NCBI GenBank assembly: GCA_963920765.1
Contig: OY987249.1
Span: forward strand, 436,501 to 500,500
Length of the DNA: 64,000 nt
Origin: Ulota crispa
Lineage: Eukaryota > Streptophyta > Bryopsida > Orthotrichales > Orthotrichaceae
Reading direction: 5' to 3'
Shown: one piece after another, positions 33,949 through 46,200 of the stretch
Layout: every line of letters starts with the position of its first letter
Position numbering within the stretch: the first letter of the stretch is position 1
Made by a program: the position numbers and the translations under genes
The notes under the pieces: model-generated
Seen by the model: only the letters and a program-made list of their open reading frames with translations
What the model was told of the DNA's origin: nothing
The model's database searches: none

Positions 33949-34831
33949 CCCCTAAAGGTCCAGCTGTCCCCTCGAGGGACAATTGAGATTTTAGAATGTA
34001 CCTATAGTTAATTTAATTTTTGTGATTTTTTAAAACTTTTATTGAAGGTAGGGAATTTCAAGACTTATTCGGGAATTTAATTATTTCGTCATTTTGACAT
34101 TTGCCAAAGAAGTTATGCAAGAATTTCTGCTGCCCGGGGGAGGGAGGGCAATTTGGGCAGCCCAAATTTTTTTTTAATTTTGTACTTTCTAAAAATAGAT
34201 ATCTGAAATTGGTTCCTTAGATTTTTTATATGTGGGAAGTTTTGAATCATTCAACTTCAATTGATGAGATGAAAGTTATGAGACATTTTAGTTTGTAGGC
34301 AGTTATGGATTCTCTATTCTAAAATAAACTTTGAAGTCCTTTATTTTCCACAATTTTTAATATTTTGGAAAAAAAAACTAAACCTAAGGAAGTAGATTGT
34401 TTATCACAACATTATAACTGTTGGGATTTTCATTTTTTCATTTCAATAATTAAATTCTTAACAACTTAGTGATTTGACTCATTCTCTACTTCTTTTTACT
34501 TACTATTTTCCCCCATGTGTTGTATAGTTCCAATTGATTTGAAAATTCTCCCACACATACCTAACTTGGTCTGCTACATGGACAAAGGCTTCTAAAATTT
34601 TTTGGACAACACAAAATGAAACCTTTTTTTTTTCATTTTAGATGTAAATATCTCCCTCCTCTCCATTTAGAATGACTTAATTTTTACCCACAAGTACCTC
34701 TTCCAGTCTAAGGCAAGATCCTATGGTTGGATTTGCAAAACAAACTTTATTTCCTACTTTTCTACTCATTCCCCTCAAAGTGGTAGTTAATAGTGACTTT
34801 CACTAGAGAAAACTGCTTGGACCTTTAGGGG
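33949..34831 (+). mobile_element. piggyBac-like MITE (883 bp)
   Basis: Begins CCCCTAAAGGTCCAGCTGTC after TTAA (33945-33948) and ends GGACCTTTAGGGG. The right flank is TATT, a decayed TTAA. It is an inverted relative of 58059-58984; both carry TGTCCCT(C/T)GAG near one end. Confidence 0.7.
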
Positions 34832-34892
34832 TATTCTTGTGCCATTACACACATATCAAACAGATTGTTTCACTATCTTATAAAGTGGATTG

Positions 34893-35095
34893 TCCCTCTA
34901 TCAAACAATATTCAAAGTTCTCTATTAACAATAGAAGTTTAAAACTTATCATAAAGCATTAGGTGTCCAGTATTGGATGTTGAGCATTAGGTTTCTATCC
35001 ATCACCCACAAATTGAAATTCAAAAAGACAATTCTGAAATTTAAATAGCGAATTTAAGAGAGACAATGCGCAAAGCGCATGCAAGACATACTTGT
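34893..35095 (+). repeat. Helitron-like fragment upstream of the dynein gene
   Basis: Matches 43880-44106 in intron 9 of the dynein gene; shared stretches include TTCAAA(G)TTCTCTAT and GCATGCAAG(A/G)CATACT. This copy has a hairpin ATGCGC-AAA-GCGCAT about ten bases before its end CTTGT. The intron copy ends CTAGT followed by T, as Helitrons do. The 5' boundary is uncertain. Confidence 0.35.
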
Positions 35096-35344
35096 TTCTT
35101 GAAACTCATGGAGTTTTAAGTTTCAAAAACTTCATAACTCTATTTATGTTTAATTGCAATGTTTTTTCTTGAGAATGTATAGTTGATATTGATCATAATT
35201 GCATAATCAAAAACAATGTACATTGTAGTGACCCATAGCATTACTTGCAAAAGCAACAAATCATTCTTTTCATGCAAAGGCTTTACCATCTTTGGCATTT
35301 TACATCATAATTTACCCTCAACTCCATTGAAATAAGCTTCAACC

Positions 35345-37206
35345 ATGGCGGAAATGTCACTTGCGGACAAGATGGCAATTTTAACCGGAAGGAAAAAAGT
35401 AGATGCGAAACCTCCGACACCTCCACCTAGAGGTTTGTTTTTGTAAATTGGCAATAAACTTATATAAGTATACTAAAAATTAAATTTCTATAAAAATTGT
35501 CAGCTTTCAAATAAAAATGCAAAGCAAAACAAAATTAAGGTTGAAGTGAAAATTTGCATGACTACACAAATTTTTATTTGGTGAAATTTGAAGGTTTCAT
35601 ATTTTCGCATGTTGGGGTATGTTTATACATGTTTTTATTGAATCGATGATTTTCTTGATGTTTTTTTCGTGTTTTAATGAATTTGCAGTGCCTGAGGAGC
35701 ATCCGTTAGGAGTAGTGTCCTTGTACATTTCTGATGCCACGTGTAAGAAATTGAATATTGAAAAGAAAATAGATACAGAAAACAACGTGCATTTCAAAGT
35801 TGACACTAAAGCTGTCAAAAAAGATATTAAAGAATTGGAAGCTACCTCTGATTTTTTCCCAATCAAGGACTCATTGATGGTGATTTCTGTTCAATATTCC
35901 CATACATTTATTTTGCAAAACGTTTAAAAAATCAATAATTTTTAACCCTATTCATTAAGAAAAGAAAAAGAAAAAGAAGATTGAAAGAATTTGGATAAAA
36001 AATTATGGTACATGAAGAAAAGGTTTTTTTGCTATTTTTTGATTTTCTTTAAATTTTTTATTTTTCTGCAGAATTATCATGAAGAGTATTTTCTTCTTCG
36101 TTATATTGCGGATGATCGATATGTTTGCAACCACAATTTTGAGTTTGCGGTTATATTGGAAGTTCGAGAAGCCATTGAAAAGGTATTGGAAAATCAACTG
36201 GTATACGTAAATTAATGTTATAATTAAGATTTATTATTTTCTTATTTATTTATTACGCTTGATGTACATAGGTGTTTCTTATTAAAAACTACATTTTATT
36301 TTGATGAAAAAATATGTAGGATTTTGAGATTTTTTTTTAAATGATTTATTGTAGGCCTTACAAGATAAAATTGATGCGGCAAAAGCTGCGGAGGGACCAA
36401 GGTTTTGGATCAACTTGGGTAGTGATATGGAAGTCGATGCTGAGATTGTGAAAGATACAAGAGATCCTGTGCAATTCATTTCCTTGTATAACCTTCTATA
36501 CTAAATATATAAATATGCACAATTTTCTTTTCAAATATCATGGTTTCATTATGTCTTTGTTTTTTATTTTAAGAAGGTTTACTTTATTAATTTGCACACA
36601 TGACATTCATTTTCATGTTAAAATACAAGTGTATTGAACCATTTGGATTGCATTACTAATCATTTTTTAATGTGATTTGTGGGTATTATAGGTTGTAATC
36701 TTAGCAACAAAAAAACGCAAAGAATATTATCAAAAAGAAACACTTGCTGATAGAGAAGCTTATGTACATATATTTCTACATATTTTGTGTTTGTCTACAA
36801 TGTTCTTTTAAAAGACTTTTGGTTTATATTCTTTTAACACAAAGGATGAAATTAAATATTTTGATTCTTTAAATAAATTACTAGTTTTTTTTTAATTTTT
36901 TAAAGTGATTTCTATGTATTTTTAGTGAACCAAGTGTTATAAATGATTGTAAAATTCAGGAAACTTGGACAAGTAGTAGCATGGAATGTCGACCTTTTAA
37001 AGACCCTTCGTTTGACAAGTACATGACTGAACAAGACTCAGCAACCCAAGCAATACCAGTAATAAAAGAGACTGGCATTCAAACCGTTCAGTTAAAACAA
37101 CTTCCACAAAACAAAAAAATTGGCATTGAAATTTGAAACTAATTCACAGTTTTTAAAAAACCTTTGTTTTATACACACAGAGCTAAAAATTAATTTTTGG
37201 CAATAG

Positions 37207-37263
<57 letters not shown>

Positions 37264-40200
37264 TAGATAAATTAATCTTGCATTTTGGTTAATTAGAAAG
37301 GTTCATCGGAATAACCAAATGCAATATCAGCCTATTGTTAAAGAAGTGCATGAAGCAAGAATAATCTTGAGTACCAAAGAAATTGGTGACTTCCTTTTTA
37401 GAGCTAAATACAAGTAAGGGTTTTTTTGACAATTGTATATGTTTCTATGTACTTGTAACTTTTGTATTAGGTGTTCAAATTTAAAGTATACACTACAAGA
37501 AAATTATGGTTGAATTTACAAAAAGTTGACAAAGATTGTGTCCTAATCTACATTATACTTTAGGTTAGGTCACATCCTTTGTCAACTTTTGTAAATTCAA
37601 CCATGGTTTTCTTGTACTCAAGTACAACTAAAGCTCAGGGGATCACTTATTGTATTTATAGTAAACCACATGTGATTAAGTGATCTTTTGGCCCTCTGTT
37701 TACTTTTTAATAAACTATAATTTCAGCCTACAATTTTAGATTTTTTTTTTTATATTGACTACATATTTCTATTTGGAAAAAATCCATCTCAAAAAATATA
37801 TGAAATGATATCTAGAGAAGGTTGAAAATGAATTGAAATGGCACATTTTTCAACTCAAACATTTATAGAGATCAAATTTAGGTGACTATTGCATCAACAT
37901 TCAAGAAATTTAAACTTTCAACATAATTTATTTATAGTAGTTTTTATTCATTTTTCAGACAATTCTTTCTTATATAGTATTGGGTGTGAAAGTTATTTTT
38001 GGTTTCACAGTGTATTTTTTTACTTCAAAAATGCACAACTAATTATTATTAACAAGAGAAATATCAATAATTCAAAACATAAATTTTCAAAGTAGGAAAA
38101 TCTACGCATATTTATTTCTTTTCCTTTTGTTTATATTTTAGGACATAATACAAACGGGTCAAATTTGATTGCGCGTGGTTTGAATGAATACACTAACTGA
38201 CCCCAGAGAATTAAAGTAATATTGTTTTCTTTTCTGTTAAGAAGGTTATACAAGAAAAGCTATGGGTGTGAAAAAACATTTTTTCACCTTTTTTTTTTCT
38301 TTGATGCGAATTAGGTACGTAGATGCACTACAACAAAATGAAGTATTTGACTTGTTTGAGGATGAGTTTGCTCAATTTATTGATGATGAATATCAACATG
38401 GAGATCGAGTAGTCACTTCCGTATCTGTATGTAAATTCCCAAAGTCCTATTTGATTTTCCGTCCAAAATTGACAAATATTGTGGCTTCTGAAAAACACCC
38501 TTATAGTGGATTTTAAGGGAGGCTTTAGTTTACATTTTCCTATGAACTTTCAATGATAACTTCTTTTTTCTGTGGTAAAAAACATTTGAACCCCTAAACT
38601 ACCAAGGCCATTTTCTGCCAAAAATCACTCAAAACTGCTCCTATTGTTGTGTTTACCAAAAATTTCAACAAAATATTGTTTTTGAAAATTTAACCACAGG
38701 ATCTTGTAATGCACTTGTAGAAAAAGAAGTGGTAAACAATTTGTGACTTTTGACCGTACGGATTGAAAGTTACAAGCATTTGAAGGAAAGTGTTTTTTTT
38801 ACCATTGTGCCCAAAAATTTCAGATGGCTTTGATTGACATTTGCTGATTTTTTTGCACTACGGACCTTGAAGTTGTAATTTTATCTTATAAGTACTCAAG
38901 TTAGACCTTTGCACACCAATTTTCAAGAAAATCAAAGACACAAAACACATCTTAAAAAACATTGCAATGCCAATATATGACAAGCTATGCAAATACACTA
39001 TGACATTTTTGAGTGAAGTTTCCCACCACATGTTTTTAGATATGGGAAATCCAAATAATGTGTTTGAAGATGAACATGTACAAATGTCAAAAAAATAAAA
39101 AGTTAAAAACCTCAAAAACTCTAAAATTTAGAAGCTCCCAAAGCCCAATCTGACCTCCTAATTGGAAATGAAAAGGGAATAATGGAGATCACGAGAGCAA
39201 CATGTGGAAACCCATCCTTGCTCCCCCCTTCAAAATCAATATTTTCTTCCTTGCCCAAGCTACCCTTCAAACTACTTTTGGCCAAAAAAAACCCATAACT
39301 TGTGAACCCTGTGACATAATCACATGATTTTTTACATCCCACAAACCTTATACATTCCTACACTCTCATAAAAAGTTTCAAAAATCATGTAAAAAATTGA
39401 GGTCACACGAGCCTACCCAAAATCCCAAAAGTTGCTCAAAGGGACCTTGGGGCTTTAGGGGTTAAGATCCTAACTCTTTATCTACACAATACTATTACAT
39501 GTAAAGATGGAATCTTTTTTATTTTTAAAATTTATCTTTAAGGAGGAAAAGTAAATTTTTGGAGCTTGCAATTTTCAATTACGTGCTTGTCTAACTTGTA
39601 ACTGCTTTAGGTTGCGTTGTATATGTATGATGAGAGGATGTTTACACTACAAGAAAATGGTCATTTTTTACTAAGGATTTTGACTACAAAAAAGACTAAG
39701 ACAATTACATTCTTGTGACTAGTATTTATGACCACATGTAGTCATAAATAATTTATTTATGATTGAATAATTTCATTTTTTCATAAATAACTTAATTTAT
39801 GACTACACTTAGTCATAAATTAAATTATTTATGACTACATGTGGTCATAAATACTAGTCACGAAAGTCTAGTTGTCTTAGTGTTTTGGTAGTCAAAATCC
39901 TTAATCAAAAATGACCCTTTTTCTTATAGTGTTAAGGGAATCCAAATCTAAGTGCAAAATTATATTATAGTGAAAAAAGTCATAATTATTTCATTGTTCC
40001 AAGGTACAGCCAGGGTCCATGAATCTTACAAACTACCTTTTTGAGGCATTCAGATTTTTTAATGAAATCTAGAGTATAATTGGAGTATAATTGTTATATT
40101 CTTGTCAGAAAAATTACAATTGCATCCTTACATAATCCCAATCAAGCATACCAAATATCAATTTCAGAAAGCAAAACTTCATTTGTGGTGAAATTTCAAA

Positions 40201-43200
40201 GCAAAATTCCATGGTTTTACAAGGTATTTTATTAAATACAATTGGTGATGAATTTTTGAGATTTGATTTCACGGGTATGAAGGAAACATCCATATACACA
40301 TCTTCCATGCTAAAAAATACCCCCTTAAGTAACTAAAATTTGATCAATAAGAGATTCAATGAAACTTGTGATAGGCCCAAATCTTGAATTTTTATTTTAT
40401 TTTATGAAAATCTAATTTTTTTGTTTGACTCAAACATTGTGACTAGGTTTGTATCTTTGAGCATGATATCTTGTTTACTTGATGAAAAGCTAGTCAAAAA
40501 ATAAAGATATGTATTTTACAAGATTTGGGCCTATCACAAGTTTCATTGAATCTCTTCTTGATCAAATTTTTGTTACTTAAGGGGGTATTTTTTAGCATGG
40601 AAGATGTGCATATGGATGTTTCCTTCATACCCATGAAATCACATCTCAAAAATTCATCATCAATTTTTTTAAAATTAAAATACCATGTAAAACCATGGAA
40701 TTTTGCTTTAAAATTTCACCACAAGTGAAGTTTTGCTTTTCTGAAATTGATATTTGGTATGCTTGATTGGGATTACATAAGGATGCAATCATAATTTTTC
40801 TGACAAGAACATAACAATTACACTCCAAATTTCATTAAAAAATCTGAATGCCTCAAAACGGCAGTTTGTAAGATTCATGGACCTGACTGTACATTATTAA
40901 GTGTGCACACTACACTAGAAGAAAAATGTGTCTTACACTAGTAGAAAATTGTGTTGAAGTTAGCATAAACTACATGATGTTTTCATGCTTCTAATGCAAA
41001 TTTTTGGGTTAGAAGCATGAAAACATTATATAGTTTATGTTGACTTCAACCTAGTTTTCTACTAACTCCCAAAGGACCGTTGTCCCTTTGAGAGACAAAT
41101 GGGATTTTGGGCAGGTACCTATAGTCTCAATTTTTTTCCATGTTTTTTGAATTTTGTTTTGGAGATAGAAAACACATTAGCTTTTGGGGAATATTGTTTT
41201 TATTCCAATCTATACATGGGAGCAAAAGTTATGCCCAAATAAGCACAAATTTAGGGAGACCGGGCAACAAATTCTTTTTACAAAAACTTGATTATTAATT
41301 TTTTCCAAATTTTCTCTCTCATAGATTATATTTTTCTACATCTGAAGCTTTGATTCATTCCATTTGGACTAGTTAGGAGAAAGTTGTGGACAATCTTGTT
41401 TTTTAGGCAATTTAAGCATCTTCTTGAAAAAATTACTTATAAAGTTCATTTTTGAATGTAAGTTTAACATTTTTTCAAAAAAATTACAAGAAAGAGTGAA
41501 GTTTGCTTGCTAGAGCAATCTCACCATTGAAAATGTTATGTTTCAATTCCATTGCAAAGTTATTAACAATTTAAGTTTTTGTTCAATCTCATACCTTCTT
41601 CTACCTAATTTTTTATTTAAGAATGAAAATTAAGTGTTTTTTATTTTTATTTTTTTCCTAAGATTCTCAACTCAATTTTCCACCAAAAAAATTTAAACCT
41701 CCAAACTCTGTGGTGCAAAAATTTTAAGTTATAAAGGTTCAAAGTCAAATAATCTAATCATGCAAGGTGCAAAAAAGTTTGCTTTTTACACATTAAACGC
41801 AAATATCTTGCAGTTTGAGCTGTCAAAGTTTTTGAAATTATTTTGATACATTCCTATACTACTCTAGTACAAGATCCTATGGTTAGATATGCAAAAAGTC
41901 CAATTTTCAAACTTTTTTATTCTTTGCCATAGAAATGACAGTTTTGAGTGTCTTTTGACAAAATCAAGGCAACAATCTTTTATGGGTTAAATAATTGGTC
42001 CACAATAATTGTAAATATCCTAAATGATTGTAATTAAGTCATTATATAGTTATTTATAACATTTGCAATTGCTATGAACTAATTGTTGAAGACAAGTTTT
42101 TCTTCTAGCTACTCACCCATTTGGTTAGATATTTGTCTCTTTTACCTTCTCCACAATCCACACTATAAGAGAAATTCTTAAAACATTTGGCCTTAATGAT
42201 AAGCTTTTTATGTATCATGTCCTAATTCAAAAAAAATCTTTTTGAAATATACCTTCTAAACAACATACTTGGATAGTTGTAAAATTTTGAAGCCATAAAC
42301 TAGAAAATTAACCCCTAAAGGACCATGGCCATTATTCTATCAAAAGACACTCAAAATTGCCACCTCTATGGCAAAGAGTAAAAAAGTTTGAAAATTAGGC
42401 ATTTTGCATATCTGACCATAGGATCTTGTACTAGACTACTATAAGAATGTGTTGTACAAAACTCAATAACTTTAACCACACAGATTGGAATATATGTGCA
42501 TTTAAAGTGTAAAAAAGAACTTCTTTTGCACCTTGCTTGATTAGATTTTTTAACTTTGAACATTTTTAACTTAAAATTTTTGCACCATAGAGTTTGGAAT
42601 TCTATTTTTGCATGGTGGGAAGTTGAGTTGGGAATCTTGGGAAAAAAATTTTAAAAGAAAAACTTAATTTTCATTCTTTAAAAAAACATTAGGTAGAAGA
42701 AGGTATGAAATTGAACAAAAACTTAAATTGTTAACAACCCTAAACTGGAATTGAAATGCAATAATCCCAATGGTGAGATTGTTCTAGAAAGCAAACTTCA
42801 CCCTCTCCAACAATTTTATTTGAAAAAGTGTTAGACTTGCATTCAAAAATGAAGTTTACAAGTTATTTTTCAAGAAGATGCTTGAGTTGCCCGAAAAACA
42901 AGATTGTCCATGACTTTCTCATAACTAGTCCAAATGGAATGAATCAAAGCTTCAAATGTAGACAAAGATGTAATCTATAAGAGAAGAAAATTAAATTTTT
43001 TTTTCAAGTTTTTATAAGAATTTTTTTTGCTGCCCCTAGTCCCCAAATTTGTGCTTATTTGGGCATAACTTTTGCTCCTTAGCATTAATTGGAATAAAAA
43101 ATTTATTCCCCAAAACTAATGTGTTTTTCTATCTTCAAAAAACGTTTTAAAAAATTAAGACAAAAATTGAAGCCGTAGGTACGTGCCCAAAATCCCATTT

Positions 43201-46200
43201 GTCCCCCTAAGGAACAATGGTCCTTTATGGGTTAATGCATATTTTTTTCGCATTTCATAAATTTCAAATTATTGTGCTTGCATAAAGTAAAGTAGATATT
43301 TGAGTTCCAACTTTGTCCTCGAAGGGTTAAATTGCTAGTTTAATGTTTTAATTACGTTAAGACAAATCCCTTCTCTAAATCGGAACAAGATATGTTCAAA
43401 GAACATTTTGAAATCATGAATAGTTTGTAGACCAGCTTTGATTTTGTTGTTAGATCTCGAATCGTACTCATTTTATACGACATATCCAATTTGCTCAATG
43501 TGTATATTTTTGTATTATTAAACATTATAGAAGTAATAGAGATGACTTTGAAATTATTGTTTTGCATTATAACTATTTTTGTTTGTTTTTGCAATGTAGG
43601 AATATCAATCTTTTATGGATCTCAACTATGGAAAAAATAAGATGGTGTCCGCTATTGATTGGATGCCTGGAAAAAGGGGCATAGTTGCTGTGGCAATTAC
43701 AGCATCCTATTCATTTGATGAAAGGATTCAATTGGCAGGCAGGCCTTTTCTTTCGCATGTTTTATTATGGACCTTTGCAGATCCAGTCCATCCATGGGTA
43801 CTTGACCCTTATTTTTAAAAGTTTAGTTAGAACTCAATTTTGTAACTTTTTAAAAATCTGTATTACAAATTTTCAAGCGTCTGCCTGTCACGCACTACTC
43901 AAAATTCTCTATAAACACCAAAAGTTTAAAATTCATTATCATAAAATATTGGATGTCAAACCTTGGATGTCTATCACTTACCCATATTTTGAAATTTTAA
44001 AAAAGGGCAAGAAGGAAAAGATAGGGATTGGAAGGGGAAAATCCACCAAAAATGTTATCAGAAATTAAGAAAGAAACAACAAAAAGTGCATGCAAGGCAT
44101 ACTAGTTTTGTGTAAAATCTAAATTTAATGAAGTGCGCAAATATGCAGGCAGTACTTGAAAGTGCTTCTGACGTTTTTAGCCTCCGCTTCAATCCAGTAA
44201 AACCAACAATTTTAGCTGGGGGTTGTTACAATGGTCAGGTATTAACAATTTAATTGTTATAGATACATGATTTTTTAAAAAATAACTTTAAGATAATAAA
44301 AACATGTGCAAGAAAATTCATTATATTTAAAAACAAGTTTTTTCTTAGAGAGAATTATGTGTGAAAAAAGTCCCTATAAAAGTACTTGACATTGTTTACT
44401 TAATGTGATATGTAGGTTATAGTTTGGGACATTGTAAAAGCCCAAGAATACCAAGATAGAAGAGATAGAAAAGAGCCTGAGGATCCAATTAACTACTTGG
44501 CTAAGGAAAACAAAGGAGAGAAAAAAGTTGTGGAACCTCCAATTGTTTTGTTTCAATTACTAAGTGTTGCACTAGATTCACATAAGTCTATAGTCTCGGA
44601 CATTCATTGGCTACCAAGGGACTTTCAAGTAAGTTATAAATATATGTGTTACCTAATAACAATTTGGGTATAAGATAGATCTTTGTGTTCTCTTTCAAAA
44701 GCAATTGCCAATAATTGTTTTCTTTCTATAATGTCATAATGGCTACGTTGTTGTTTAGAACTTTATCAATGCAACAAGTATGTGATCTTTTTATATACGC
44801 TTTTTTTGTAAAATGTGTTGAGCTTTGGTAGATTGTATTCTGTTGTTATAGATAAATGTTGATGGAGTTGCAAACAATGGAGAAACAAATCTTCTTGCTT
44901 CTGTATCTTCAGATGGAAGGGTATGCCTTTACAAATTTTCTAAAAACCATTGAACAAATATTATTAGGGAGTTGTTAAAAGCAACACTCCCATGTTGTTA
45001 ACACAACATCTCAAGGGACAAAGCTTGTTGCCATATGTGATTTAGGTGGCATAAAGATTGAGGACAAAGTCTCATTGTCAAGGAAAGTGTCTCAAATCAT
45101 GATGGAAGTGCGCATGCTTTTGAAAGTTGGTACCAGCAAGCCGCATTATATTGCTTGTTTGATTTCTACCAAATTTTGGTTTGGCACAATTAATTCAAAT
45201 GATACATTTTCAACCTTTTACCATCCATCCAACTTTGTGTTTTTTTGACTAAAAGGTTGAACATCAATGTGCACGCTAAGGTGATGACATTCACAAAAGT
45301 CACATGCCCACTTTGAGATGTTTGAGATGTTGCGTCAACAAAGTGAGAGTATTGTTTTAGCAATTTCCCATTTTGTATTATAATCATTTGGGCTCCTATC
45401 ATGTATATATACACATATTTTCATTTCAAAAGATAACACAGAATTTCAATATAGATTATATTTTGGGATATAACAACATCCAAGGAACCTGAATTAGATC
45501 CAACTTGGTCAGATGAACGAAAATGGGCAGCATATCAAGAACAAAAATACATGTGGACACCCTTGTATAAATTAGAGTTGAAATTTGAGAATCGACAAGT
45601 GGGACCTTTAAAAATGTCTTGTGGAATTCAAGGCACAATTTATTATTGTAGTACAGAGGTTTGTTTTTTTGTCTATTAAAGTTTGATTATAATTTCATAG
45701 TAAGAAACAAGCGGAATGTTCATTTTTTTCACATCAAGTTTGAGATTTTGAATTTGAAAAAAATAATATTGCATTACTTTTGTGTAGTTTGGAGAAGTAG
45801 TTGAAGTGGATTTGAATATTCCTACGGGCAATTCAAATGTTTCCAAAATTACAATAGCCCATCAAGGACCCGTGAGAGTCCTTCTAAGGTCACCCTTTTT
45901 TGAAAATGTATTGTTATCGGTTGGTATTTGGACATTTGCCCTTTGGAGGGATGGCATTGAGGTTAATTTTCTTTTCTTTGTATTAAAGTAGTATATTCTC
46001 TTATTAAAATTCTTCAAGAACATTATTTGTTGTACCAACCATTTTAAATATTTTGTGCAATAAAGTACCCATGTTTAAACAACATTGTAATATCAACTAT
46101 TAATTATGTATTGTGATACTTCGAATCCCAAATTTATTATTTTCATATGCTATACATGCTTATTTTTGTTATGTTGGCCTTATTTTGTGTTTTGTAAATT

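Noticed and set aside
37206-37260. Considered as a matrix-attachment or regulatory site
   Set aside because: It is a plain (AT)n microsatellite with no further supporting feature.
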